Of a stretch of DNA of 64,000 bases, positions 44,869 to 53,717 are shown one piece after another (position 1 is the first letter of the stretch; each line of letters opens with the position of its first letter). Under the pieces are notes generated by a model, which ran no database searches, was not told the DNA's origin, and saw only the letters and a list, made by a program, of their open reading frames with translations. The stretch is from CAZJKO01 sp964546995 (lineage in GTDB: Bacteria; Bacillota_I; Bacilli_A; RF39; UBA660), in the NCBI GenBank assembly GCA_964546995.1, contig CAZJKO010000002.1:4674-68673 (forward strand), given 5' to 3'. A program made the position numbers and the translations under genes.

Positions 44869-46050
44869 CTAACTATTTTTAATAAGATCCAAAGTATCTC
44901 TTGCAATCATCAATTCTTCATCTGTTGCTAGAACATAACAATCGACCAAAGAATCCTCTGTACTGATCTTTGTCAATTCAGAACCCACTTTGACCGTAGC
45001 ATCTAACTTAATGCCAAGACAAGCAAGTTTTTCCATAACTCGCATTCGAATAGGAACACTATTTTCTCCAATTCCCGCTGTAAAGCAAATCACATCAGCG
45101 CCACCTAACAACACGTAGTACTGAGCAATGTAAGAAACGACAGTCTTCACATATTTTTCTAGAGCAATTTCACACTTTTCATCGCCTTCTTGTGCACCAA
45201 GAATAATATCTCTTGCATCACTACTGCGACAAGAAAGTCCTAAGAAACCGGATTTCTTATTTAAGTCATCGATGACTTCACTTGCATTCTTTCCTTCTTT
45301 TTCCATCACATAAGGAATAATAGAAGGATCGATATCACCAGAACGTGTTCCCATCATAATTCCAGCCAAAGGGGTAAATCCCATCGAAGTATCCACACAC
45401 TTTCCATCCTTAATTGCCGTAATACTACCGCCATTACCCAAGTGACAACTGATAATTTTTAAATCGTTTTTCCCTAGCTTATCTTGAAGCGTAAGTGAAA
45501 CATATCGGTGACTCGTTCCATGTGCTCCATACTTTCTCACTTTATAATCTTGATACCAGGAATAAGGAACTGGATAAAGATAAGAAACAGGATCCATCGT
45601 CTGATGAAAAGCCGTATCGAACACAACGACCATCGGAACAGAAGGAAGAACCTCCTTAAATGCTTTAATTCCTTGCACATGGGCAGGATTATGTAGAGGT
45701 GCAAAATCCTTTAAAAGAAGTAAATCTTCAATAACTTTATCCGTAACCAAAACAGACTTCTGATAAAGATCCCCCCCATGAACGACACGATGTCCTACTC
45801 CTTCAATTTCAGAAAGAGAAGAAATCACGGAAAGATCGATTAATTTATCCAAAAGAATCTTTACGGCCTCTTCATGGTTTTCAAGTGGAATTTCTTGTTC
45901 AACTTTTTGTCCTTGATATTTAATCACATAATTACTACCAGCAATACCAATTCGTTCAAACAAACCACTAGCTAAAACCTCTTCCGTATCCATCTCTAAA
46001 AGACGAAATTTTAAAGAACTACTTCCTGCATTAATAGACATTATTTTCAT
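44869..46050 (-). CDS. ackA: acetate kinase
   Basis: 393 aa, normal length. MKIMSINAGSSSLKFRLLEM, FDTAFHQTM, YGAHGTSHRYVS and FTAGIGENS are diagnostic. It converts acetyl phosphate and ADP to acetate and ATP. GAGGTAATAATA precedes the ATG. No pta is adjacent. Confidence 0.98.
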   Translation of the reverse strand: MKIMSINAGSSSLKFRLLEMDTEEVLASGLFERIGIAGSNYVIKYQGQKVEQEIPLENHEEAVKILLDKLIDLSVISSLSEIEGVGHRVVHGGDLYQKSVLVTDKVIEDLLLLKDFAPLHNPAHVQGIKAFKEVLPSVPMVVVFDTAFHQTMDPVSYLYPVPYSWYQDYKVRKYGAHGTSHRYVSLTLQDKLGKNDLKIISCHLGNGGSITAIKDGKCVDTSMGFTPLAGIMMGTRSGDIDPSIIPYVMEKEGKNASEVIDDLNKKSGFLGLSCRSSDARDIILGAQEGDEKCEIALEKYVKTVVSYIAQYYVLLGGADVICFTAGIGENSVPIRMRVMEKLACLGIKLDATVKVGSELTKISTEDSLVDCYVLATDEELMIARDTLDLIKNS

Positions 46051-46130
46051 TATTATTACCTCTTTCTATTACTATTATTATACTATGTATCAAAAGAAAA
46101 GCAAAGAAAAAGATTGCTAGCAAACGCTTT

Positions 46131-46538
46131 CTACTTTCCAAAAAAACGTGCAATCTCTTCTTCTGCTTTTTCAACGGAATCAGATCCATGAATCAAATTA
46201 GCAGACAAATCATTCGCATTAGAATAATCTCCTCGGATCGTTCCTGCCAAAGCATCCCACCATTTTGTAGGTCCCATCAAATTGCGCATTCCGAGAACGA
46301 CTCCCTCACCCTCGACGATCATTCCAACGACAGGACCAGACATCATAAAAGCTTCTAATTCCGGATAAAAAGGTTTATCAATAAGATGACGATAATGCTC
46401 TTTTAACACATCAGCAGTCAAATGCATCATCTTCATGTCACTAATATTGTACCCTTTTCTCTCAATTCTAGAAATAATCTCTCCCATCAACTCTCTTTTA
46501 TGAGCATCGGGCTTCAACATAATATAAGTTCTTTCCAT
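46131..46538 (-). CDS. ndk: nucleoside diphosphate kinase
   Basis: 135 aa. Catalytic His in NLIHGSDS and the ATP-binding TYIMLKPDA/KRELMGEII segments are present. Slightly short of the usual 150 aa but complete. It equilibrates NTP pools. Confidence 0.96.
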   Translation of the reverse strand: MERTYIMLKPDAHKRELMGEIISRIERKGYNISDMKMMHLTADVLKEHYRHLIDKPFYPELEAFMMSGPVVGMIVEGEGVVLGMRNLMGPTKWWDALAGTIRGDYSNANDLSANLIHGSDSVEKAEEEIARFFGK

Positions 46539-46593
46539 AACGTATCTCCTTTAATCCATTATACTAAAACGAACACCATTTGACAAAAGAATT

Positions 46594-48189
46594 CTAAAAA
46601 ATACCAACAACTTTTGAATCGACAAAATCGATTTGTTCATAATTAGGTGACTTAGGTAACCCTGGCATCATAAGTACATTACCTAAAAGAACCGTAACAA
46701 AACCCGCACCATGATTAATAAAAATATCACTGACATGAATCGTCGTAGAAAGAGGATACCCCAAACGCTTTGCATCATCAGAAATAGAATACTGTGTTTT
46801 AGAAACACAAAGAGGTAAATTCATAAGTCCAAGTTCCTCTAACTGTTTTAATTTTTCTTTAGCTAAATCCGTGTATTCTATCTTTTCAGCATGATATACT
46901 TTTTTAGCAAGAACACGAAGTTTTTCTGTAATTGGCATATTGATATCGAAAAGAGGAGTAAAATGATGTTCTTTTTGAATTTCATAGCATACGGTTTCAG
47001 CAAGACGAATTGCGCCATTTCCCCCATCGACATAAGCCGTACTTTCTTCACATGGAACATCTTGTTTTTCCACATAGGATTTAACACAGGCAACATCTTC
47101 GAAAGAATCATCAGAAAAACGATTGATACAAACGACAAGTGGTATATGGTATTCCTTTAAATGATCGATATGAGCTTGTAAATTAGAAAGACCTTTTTCT
47201 AAATCACCCTCCCCGTGATGTTTTAAAGCTCGAACAGTGGCCACCAAAACGACAAGATCAGGCGAAAAAGAAGCAATAGGACATACCATATCTAAAAACT
47301 TCTCTGCCCCAAGATCAGACCCAAAACCAGCTTCGGTAATTACATAATCGGATAAAGACAAAGCAAGTGATGTTGCCTGAACACTACTACACCCGTGAGC
47401 AATATTAGCAAATGGTCCACCGTGGATGAGACAAGGTGTTCCCTCTAACGTTTGCACCAAATTAGGAACAAACGCATCTTTTAACAATACCGTTAATGCT
47501 CCCTCTATTCTTAAATCTGAAACAAAAACAGGTTGCTTCAAAGAATTGTATCCCACAATAATTTTAGAAAGACGCATCTTTAAATCAGATAGAGAAGTAG
47601 CAAGACAAAAAAGTGCCATCACTTCACTAGCGGCCGTAATTCGAAACGAATCTCCATATTCTTCCTTATTACAAACAACCTTCACATGTCTTAAACTTCG
47701 ATCATTCACATCCAAACAACGATGAAATGTAACAGTCTTAATATCCAAAAGATTTCCCTGTTCAATATGATTATAAATAGCAGCACTGATCAAATTGTTC
47801 GCCGCAGTAATCGCATGAAAATCCCCAGTAAAATGAAGATTGATATCGACCATTGGAACAACTTGACTGTATCCTCCACCTGTCGCTCCTCCCTTTAACC
47901 CAAATACAGGTCCAAGCGATGGTTGCCTAAGAGATAGACAAACACTCTGAGAAAGTTTCGAAAACGCATCAGCAAGCCCAATACTAACTGTCGTTTTCCC
48001 TTCTCCATAAGGTGTAGGATTAATCGCGGTAACCAAAATAAGCTTACCATTTTTCCCTCTACCTAAACTTTGAACCTTAGCCTTATCCTTCCCATAAAAA
48101 CAGAGTTCATCTTCACGTAATCCTAACCTTTGGGAAATTTCTCTAATATCTCTTACGGAAACACTACTAGCAATCTCTAAATCTGTCAT
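46594..48189 (-). CDS. fhs: formate-tetrahydrofolate ligase
   Basis: 531 aa. The P-loop-like TPYGEGKTT and LRQPSLGPVFG, GGATGGGYSQV motifs are typical. The enzyme makes 10-formyl-THF from formate, feeding purine synthesis. The ATG at 48189 follows AAGGGA; a long upstream extension lacks support. It precedes ndk by 55 bp. Confidence 0.96.
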   Translation of the reverse strand: MTDLEIASSVSVRDIREISQRLGLREDELCFYGKDKAKVQSLGRGKNGKLILVTAINPTPYGEGKTTVSIGLADAFSKLSQSVCLSLRQPSLGPVFGLKGGATGGGYSQVVPMVDINLHFTGDFHAITAANNLISAAIYNHIEQGNLLDIKTVTFHRCLDVNDRSLRHVKVVCNKEEYGDSFRITAASEVMALFCLATSLSDLKMRLSKIIVGYNSLKQPVFVSDLRIEGALTVLLKDAFVPNLVQTLEGTPCLIHGGPFANIAHGCSSVQATSLALSLSDYVITEAGFGSDLGAEKFLDMVCPIASFSPDLVVLVATVRALKHHGEGDLEKGLSNLQAHIDHLKEYHIPLVVCINRFSDDSFEDVACVKSYVEKQDVPCEESTAYVDGGNGAIRLAETVCYEIQKEHHFTPLFDINMPITEKLRVLAKKVYHAEKIEYTDLAKEKLKQLEELGLMNLPLCVSKTQYSISDDAKRLGYPLSTTIHVSDIFINHGAGFVTVLLGNVLMMPGLPKSPNYEQIDFVDSKVVGIF

Positions 48190-48270
48190 AGTATCCCTTC
48201 TTTCACCTCTATTATATACTAGCCACCAAAGAAAAACCACAATTAAATAAAATATATCATTAATTTATAT

Positions 48271-48694
48271 AAAACTAAAAAAGAACAATCTCTTGTATCT
48301 TAGAAATCAAGAGATCACACACATCTTTATCGCAAATTAAAGTAATAGAAAATGTTTTATGACCGATTCTATTAACACTAGCGCCACAATGATAAACAAC
48401 ATGACTATCTAGTACAAAGTATCGATCATGAAAAGAATGATCATATACAACTTTTAAATTATGATACTGTTGATTATATTTTAGAATATCCTGACTCGTT
48501 AATAAACAATCTTTTCTCGTTATAATTGTTACATTGACATTTAATCTTTTTATAATATTTAATAAAGTATAATCGGCATAAGCATCAATGATTGTAATTT
48601 GTTTTTTTGCTTCAGCAAATATTTCTTGTATTTTAGAATAGGCATCAAAAATTTGACCATCAAAATATATCTCATTTACTTTTCTTTTTTCATC
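48271..48694 (-). repeat. long direct repeat copy A (3' half of ORF6N gene A)
   Basis: About 424 bases nearly identical to 49296-49719 with a constant offset of 1025 and no indel. It covers the C-terminal domain of the first ORF6N gene and its stop codon. Confidence 0.9.
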
Positions 48695-49168
48695 TAATTT
48701 TTGAAACGTTTCTTTTAAAAAATGAATACTATTATCGTGTTCTAATATTTTTGTTTCAATATTAGATAATCGATATTCATTATTTCCAATATAACGTTTC
48801 ATAGTAACAAAAGCACGCATAATGTCTACACTTACTGAAGATGCTACGCTTGTTTTAAGAACACTTGAAAGCATAGCAACACCTTGTTCTGTAAAAACAT
48901 ATGGCAATTTTCTGACACCACCATGATTATTAAATCTTGAAGTTCCAAATTGGAACTTCAAGTTATCATACTCTTCTTTAGTCAATTGAAAATAAAAATC
49001 TTTAGGAAATCGTTCAATGTTTCTATTAACTGCTTTATTAACATCTTTTGTTCCATTTGTACATTCATAAAGTTTTGCCAAATCACGATCAAGCATCACT
49101 TGCTTTCCTCTTATCTCATATATCATATCTTCTATTTTTTCATTCTCTTTTATTATTAAACCATTCAT
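48275..49168 (-). CDS. ORF6N-domain protein with PLD-like C-terminus, paralogue A
   Basis: 297 aa. The ORF6N-type N-terminal domain (MIYEIRGKQVMLDRDLAKLY, then VFTEQGVAMLS) is known from phage and plasmid regulators. The C-terminal half has HDRYFVLD, VVYHCGASVNRIG and AKKQITIIDAYADYTL, recalling a PLD-type half-domain. GGTG precedes the ATG at 49168. It shares about 45 N-terminal and about 145 C-terminal residues almost exactly with its tandem neighbour, whereas the middle (about 45-165) has diverged. Substrate and role unknown. Confidence 0.85.
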   Translation of the reverse strand: MNGLIIKENEKIEDMIYEIRGKQVMLDRDLAKLYECTNGTKDVNKAVNRNIERFPKDFYFQLTKEEYDNLKFQFGTSRFNNHGGVRKLPYVFTEQGVAMLSSVLKTSVASSVSVDIMRAFVTMKRYIGNNEYRLSNIETKILEHDNSIHFLKETFQKLDEKRKVNEIYFDGQIFDAYSKIQEIFAEAKKQITIIDAYADYTLLNIIKRLNVNVTIITRKDCLLTSQDILKYNQQYHNLKVVYDHSFHDRYFVLDSHVVYHCGASVNRIGHKTFSITLICDKDVCDLLISKIQEIVLF

Positions 49169-49295
49169 TGTATCACCATCTTTCTTCACAACAATGTATT
49201 AAAATTTCAAAATATCTATATAATATTAACTAATCTTTCACTTAATACATTTAACATATTCATAAAAATGCTTTTATATTTTTCGACAAAACTTC

Positions 49296-49719
49296 TAAAC
49301 TAAAAAAGAACAATCTCTTGTATCTTAGAAACCAACAGATCACACACATCTTTATCGCAAATTAAAGTAATAGAAAATGTCTTATATCCGATTCTATTAA
49401 TACTCGCTCCACAATGATAAACAACATGATTGTCTAGTACAAAGTATCGATCATGAAAAGAATGATCATATACAACTTTCAAATTATGATACTGCTTATT
49501 GTATTTTAAAATATCCTGACTCGTTAATAAACAATCTTTTCTCGTTATAATTATTATTTTTACATTTAATCTTTTTATAATATCCAATAAAGTATAATCG
49601 GCATAAGCATCAATAATTGTAATTTGTTTTTTTGCTTCAGCAAATATTTCTTGTATTTTAGAATAGGCATCAAAAATTTGACCATCAAAATATATCTCAC
49701 TCACTTTTCTTTTTTCATC
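49296..49719 (-). repeat. long direct repeat copy B (3' half of ORF6N gene B)
   Basis: Partner of 48271-48694. A further shorter shared block covers the two 5' ends (about 49080-49190 and 50105-50215). Confidence 0.9.
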
Positions 49720-50193
49720 AAACCTCTTAAAAGATTCTTGCAACAACTTAATATCTTCTGTATTTTTCATCACTTGATTATTTATGAATTTTTGTTCTAA
49801 CAAGTTTGAAGATATATATTTTCGCATTGTTACAAAAGCATCCATTATAGCTATGCTTACTTCTGTTGCAATTTTCGACTTTATTATAGTAGCAAGCATT
49901 GCAACACCTTGCTCAGTAAACACTCTTGGATTTTTGTATTTACCTCCACGTGTTTCAATTTTTTGGTCAAAAATTTTGACCAAAAAATTCTGACTTTCCA
50001 AATCGGATAATCTCCAAGAAAATCTTTCAGGAAACTTATCAATATTATTTCTTACAGCCTGATTTATTTCTTTCGTACCATTCTTGCATCCATAAAGTTT
50101 TGCCAAATCACTATCGAGCATCACTTGCTTTCCTCTTATTTCATATATCATATCTTCTATTTTTTCATTCTCTTTTATTGTTAAACCATTCAT
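49300..50193 (-). CDS. ORF6N-domain protein with PLD-like C-terminus, paralogue B
   Basis: 297 aa, same architecture as the neighbour, from MNGLTIKENEKIED to the terminal KIQEIVLF. The central ORF6N segment differs (ERFSWRLSDLESQNFLVKIF and KYKNPRVFTEQGVAML), while the end is almost identical. The ATG at 50193 follows GGTGATTTA; a longer frame upstream is not needed. The 130-base gap between the two genes has no ORF. Both may be co-transcribed. Confidence 0.85.
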   Translation of the reverse strand: MNGLTIKENEKIEDMIYEIRGKQVMLDSDLAKLYGCKNGTKEINQAVRNNIDKFPERFSWRLSDLESQNFLVKIFDQKIETRGGKYKNPRVFTEQGVAMLATIIKSKIATEVSIAIMDAFVTMRKYISSNLLEQKFINNQVMKNTEDIKLLQESFKRFDEKRKVSEIYFDGQIFDAYSKIQEIFAEAKKQITIIDAYADYTLLDIIKRLNVKIIIITRKDCLLTSQDILKYNKQYHNLKVVYDHSFHDRYFVLDNHVVYHCGASINRIGYKTFSITLICDKDVCDLLVSKIQEIVLF

Positions 50194-50311
50194 TAAATCA
50201 CCATCTTTCTCCCACCAATAAAAGATCTTGTTCATTTCACAAATCAACATTATAATACGAACATATATTTGTCAATTTGTTTTTGCACTTTTGATAATTT
50301 TTTTAAACATC

Positions 50312-50340
50312 AAAAAAAGATAGGAAAATCCTATCTTTTA
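50312..50340 (-). terminator. terminator of the SASP gene
   Basis: AAAGATAGG-5 nt-CCTATCTTT with a following T run on the minus strand. Confidence 0.8.
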
Positions 50341-50356
50341 AGTTATAAAGAACTAA

Positions 50357-50569
50357 TTACTTAGTTTGGTTGTTATAACTTCCACTGATTTGGTTTAATC
50401 CGTTTTGAACTAAACGTTTTGTAATTTCACCACCAACACTACCGTTAGCACGTGAAGTAGCATCAGGTCCTAAATTAACACCGAATTCGTTAGCGATTTC
50501 ATATTTCATACGATCGATAGCTTGTTTAGCACCAGGTACTCTCATTTTAGAGTTTGAATTGTTATTCAT
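50357..50569 (-). CDS. alpha/beta-type small acid-soluble spore protein
   Basis: 70 aa. [20 protein letters not shown] and [13 protein letters not shown] are diagnostic of alpha/beta SASPs, with the germination-protease recognition region around EIANEFGV. SASPs coat forespore DNA and protect it from UV and heat. GGAGGTG precedes the ATG and a sigma-G-type promoter lies upstream. In Bacillus sspA is next to thiI, as here. Confidence 0.97.
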   Translation of the reverse strand: MNNNSNSKMRVPGAKQAIDRMKYEIANEFGVNLGPDATSRANGSVGGEITKRLVQNGLNQISGSYNNQTK

Positions 50570-50592
50570 TTGTTTCACCTCCTATACACTAA

Positions 50593-50621
50593 TAGAATGT
50601 GAAAAAATGAATTTTTCATAC
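50593..50621 (-). promoter_or_regulatory. sigma-G-like promoter of the SASP gene
   Basis: On the minus strand GTATG (50617-50621), 17-nt spacer, CATTCTA (50593-50599), fitting the sigma-G consensus GnATR and CATnnTA. Confidence 0.65.
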
Positions 50622-50649
50622 ACAAAACAGTGTGGTAATTTTTACCGTT

Positions 50650-51834
50650 TTATAAATAAGATTGATAAGTCGAATCGTCTTTTTCATCAATCGTTAAAAC
50701 CTCAATTTTTGAAATTGTTTTTTGAATCAAATTCAAATAGTCAAAACGATTCTCATTTAAAACACAACAATCAAGTGTTGGATTAATCACAGGATGTTTG
50801 GGAACAAAAACAGTACAACAGTCTTCATAAGGCAAAATGCTAATATCGTAAGTATCAATTCGTTTTGCAATATCGATAATTTCAAGTTTATCAAGACAAC
50901 AAACGGGTCGAAGAACAGGATAATTCGTCACCTGATTAATCACATTCATACTAGTTAATGTTTGACTAGCAACTTGTCCGATACTTTCACCATTGATAAT
51001 AGCAAGTGCTTTATTCTTTTTACAAAGCTCCTCCATAATACGATACATCATCCTACGCATAATGGTAATCATATAATCAGGATCACAATTTTGATAAATT
51101 GCTTCTTGAATCTCGGTAAAAGGAACAAGGTGCAGTTTCACACGATTCGTATATTTCGAAAGCTTCCGACAAAGAGAAATAACCTTATTACGCGCTTCAA
51201 TCGACGTATGAGGAATTGCCTCAAAATAGACAGCTTCCACTCTAATACCACGCTTTAAAGCAAGATAAAACGCAACAGGAGAATCGATTCCACCACTAAG
51301 CATAAGCATCCCTTTAGATTGAGTACCTACAGGATAACCACCAATTCCATAATGACAATTCGTATAAATGTAAGTATAAAATGGCCGAATTTCCACATGA
51401 AGCAAAACATCAGGATGATGAACATCGACAGAACAATCAAAATGGTTTAAAACGACGCCACCTAACAAACGATTCATCTCCATACTAGGAATAGAAAAAG
51501 TCTTATCGCTACGCTTCGTCTCTACTTTAAATGTCTTAAAATTCTCCCGTTTCATAATATCGACAACGGTTTCTTGAATTTCTTCAAGATCTGTTTTAAT
51601 CTTATAAGCAACATGGTAAGTATGAATTCCAAAAACGTGATTGATCACATCCAAAACAGAATCGAGTTCCCTTTCATCAAAAGTAAGATACATCCTAGAA
51701 ATATCTTTCGTAATGGAAACGTGATAAGAAGCTAATTTCTGTTTCATATTATCGTAAAGTGTTTTAACAAAAAAATTACGATTTCCCTTTTTCGTTGTCA
51801 ACTCTCCATATTTAATCAAAATGACTCTTTCCAT
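50650..51834 (-). CDS. thiI: tRNA 4-thiouridine synthetase ThiI
   Basis: 394 aa. THUMP region at about 60-165, then the PP-loop LSGGIDSPVA near residue 185. The C-terminal rhodanese domain of the E. coli protein is absent, as in Bacillus. It makes 4-thiouridine in tRNA, with sulfur from the adjacent desulfurase. Its start overlaps the nifZ stop (TAATG). Confidence 0.95.
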   Translation of the reverse strand: MERVILIKYGELTTKKGNRNFFVKTLYDNMKQKLASYHVSITKDISRMYLTFDERELDSVLDVINHVFGIHTYHVAYKIKTDLEEIQETVVDIMKRENFKTFKVETKRSDKTFSIPSMEMNRLLGGVVLNHFDCSVDVHHPDVLLHVEIRPFYTYIYTNCHYGIGGYPVGTQSKGMLMLSGGIDSPVAFYLALKRGIRVEAVYFEAIPHTSIEARNKVISLCRKLSKYTNRVKLHLVPFTEIQEAIYQNCDPDYMITIMRRMMYRIMEELCKKNKALAIINGESIGQVASQTLTSMNVINQVTNYPVLRPVCCLDKLEIIDIAKRIDTYDISILPYEDCCTVFVPKHPVINPTLDCCVLNENRFDYLNLIQKTISKIEVLTIDEKDDSTYQSYL

Positions 51835-52973
51835 TAGGATTCCCTCTTTTCCAAATTTAATTCATGATAATGTTCTTCTAACTTTTTTAAAAAAAATAAA
51901 ACTTCTTCCCTTGTCGTTAAATGAGACAAACTGATACGAATCGAATGTCCACTAATCGATGGAGCTTTTCCCAAAGCAAATAGTGTCGGAGAAACACTAG
52001 AATGATTACTACAAGCAGTCTGCGTTGAGACATAAATTTCATCTTGTTCCAAAGCATGAATCAGTGTTTCTGGTTTAATCGAAGAAAGAGAAATATTGAC
52101 GATATGCGGAATAGAAGCACGATTGCTATTCATAATAACAAAGGGAAGTGAACCAAGTCCTTCTACAAGCAAATCATAGTTTTCTTGTACTGTTTTTAAA
52201 CGAATCGACAAGTTTTCCACAGCAAGACGAAGCGCTTTTGCCAAACTGACCATCAGTGCCAAAGATGGTGTTCCACTACGATAAATCGTCTGACTTTTTC
52301 CCCCGTGGATTAAAGGTGTAAGTTGAATAGGACTCTTTTTAATAAGACAAGCAATTCCCTTTAATCCATAAAACTTATGAGCACTAAAACTAAAGAGATC
52401 AACATGATCTAAAGAAACAGGAATTTTACCCACAGCTTGTGTCCCATCGACGTGAAAAATCGTTCTAGGATACTCTTCTAGAATTTTACCAATCTCGGAA
52501 ATAGGTTGCAAAATTCCAACCTCACTATTCACGTAACCAATACTAACCAAAACCGTATCTTTTTCCAAAAGTTTCTTCAAAGAATCAAGATCGACCGTTC
52601 CATCTTCCAATAGAGAAACATAGGAAACTTCGTACCCTAATTCAGAAGAAGCATACAAAATCGTTTCCAAAACACTAGCATGTTCTAAAGGTGTCGTAAT
52701 AATCTGTTTTCCTCTATTCTTATAGTAAGATAAAACACCCAAAATAGAAAGATTATTCGATTCACTACTAGAAGAAGTAAAGATAACCTCTTCTTTTTTC
52801 ACATTTAAAAGATCGGCAACCTGCTCTGTTGCCATATCCATCATCTTTTTGCTTTCTACACCTAGTGCATGAATCGAATTCGCATTACCGACAAAATCTA
52901 AAGACACACGATTAAACGTATCCAAAACCTCTCTATCGACTGGCGTTGTCGCACTATAATCCAAATAAACCAT
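51834..52973 (-). CDS. nifZ: NifZ/IscS-type cysteine desulfurase
   Basis: 379 aa. PLP-binding lysine is in SAHKFYGLKG and the catalytic Cys in TQTACSNHSS. Paired with thiI as in Bacillus (nifZ-thiI), where it supplies persulfide for tRNA thiolation. It is distinct from sufS (2932-4131). Two adjacent ATG codons follow GAGGTG; the second is better spaced. Confidence 0.93.
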   Translation of the reverse strand: MVYLDYSATTPVDREVLDTFNRVSLDFVGNANSIHALGVESKKMMDMATEQVADLLNVKKEEVIFTSSSSESNNLSILGVLSYYKNRGKQIITTPLEHASVLETILYASSELGYEVSYVSLLEDGTVDLDSLKKLLEKDTVLVSIGYVNSEVGILQPISEIGKILEEYPRTIFHVDGTQAVGKIPVSLDHVDLFSFSAHKFYGLKGIACLIKKSPIQLTPLIHGGKSQTIYRSGTPSLALMVSLAKALRLAVENLSIRLKTVQENYDLLVEGLGSLPFVIMNSNRASIPHIVNISLSSIKPETLIHALEQDEIYVSTQTACSNHSSVSPTLFALGKAPSISGHSIRISLSHLTTREEVLFFLKKLEEHYHELNLEKRES

Positions 52974-53048
52974 CATATCACCTCAAACCAGGTATAGTAT
53001 AACATGAATAAATGAAAAAAGAAACGAAAGAGCGTTTCTTTTAGAATA

Positions 53049-53717
53049 TTAAAAAGCAGAAATTGTTTTTACAAGTACCCGACTGCGATAAAACGTCTTC
53101 TTATCGATGTGATACGTCGAAGGAATTGCTTGAACCGAATCATACTCAGTATGATTTCTCTCATTAAAAAGTCTCACAAAGAGTGCATCACTATAATACT
53201 GTGAAAAAGCCAAATGATCCCCTTCCATGTAATTGTACCGAATCTCGATATCCACTTTTTCACGAGAAGATTCCTTCATAGGATCAAGTTGCCAACTACT
53301 CGCTTTATAAATATAATAATAGCGATCACTACTACGTTGCTTATAGATAACATAATCTCCACACTGTAATGTAAAAAGATGATTGTTTGTTAAATCGTCA
53401 AGTAAAACCATTGTTTCATAACGATTACACTGTTCCCGATTCAAAAAAGGATTTTCAAGATCGTCGAGAACTTGATGTTGAAACAATTCATGTAAATAGA
53501 CAATATTGTCGACTGCCGGATTCGTAAGTTCATAAGTACTGGCGTTAAATAGTAACGTCGATACATGATACTTCAACAGATGAAACTTCTCATCTTGACT
53601 ATGATTGACCGCAATCTTCAAAATGATCGCTGTCAAAATAATCAACACGACCATAATAGACAAAAATTCACTAGCACTGTATCCAAAACGCCCCATTCTC
53701 TTCTTTTTATTTTTCAT
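53049..53717 (-). CDS. pilin-like single-pass membrane protein
   Basis: 222 aa. A basic start KNKKKRMGRFGYSASEFLSI is followed by a hydrophobic helix with a Glu five residues after the Gly (MVVLIILTAIILKI), as in type IV prepilins (G-F-x3-E). The rest is a soluble domain with two cysteines. It overlaps the end of ezrA by 11 bases. It may be an exported pseudopilin-like protein or a membrane anchor that merely resembles one; no other pilus genes are in the window. Confidence 0.6.
   Translation of the reverse strand: MKNKKKRMGRFGYSASEFLSIMVVLIILTAIILKIAVNHSQDEKFHLLKYHVSTLLFNASTYELTNPAVDNIVYLHELFQHQVLDDLENPFLNREQCNRYETMVLLDDLTNNHLFTLQCGDYVIYKQRSSDRYYYIYKASSWQLDPMKESSREKVDIEIRYNYMEGDHLAFSQYYSDALFVRLFNERNHTEYDSVQAIPSTYHIDKKTFYRSRVLVKTISAF

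Noticed and set aside
48275..50193. assembly artefact as cause of the tandem ORF6N copies
   Set aside because: The middle parts differ strongly and shared ends carry scattered substitutions, so these are true paralogues rather than a duplicated contig end.
52981..53048. possible small gene between nifZ and the pilin-like gene
   Set aside because: Only short frames with no ribosome-binding site; treated as spacer.
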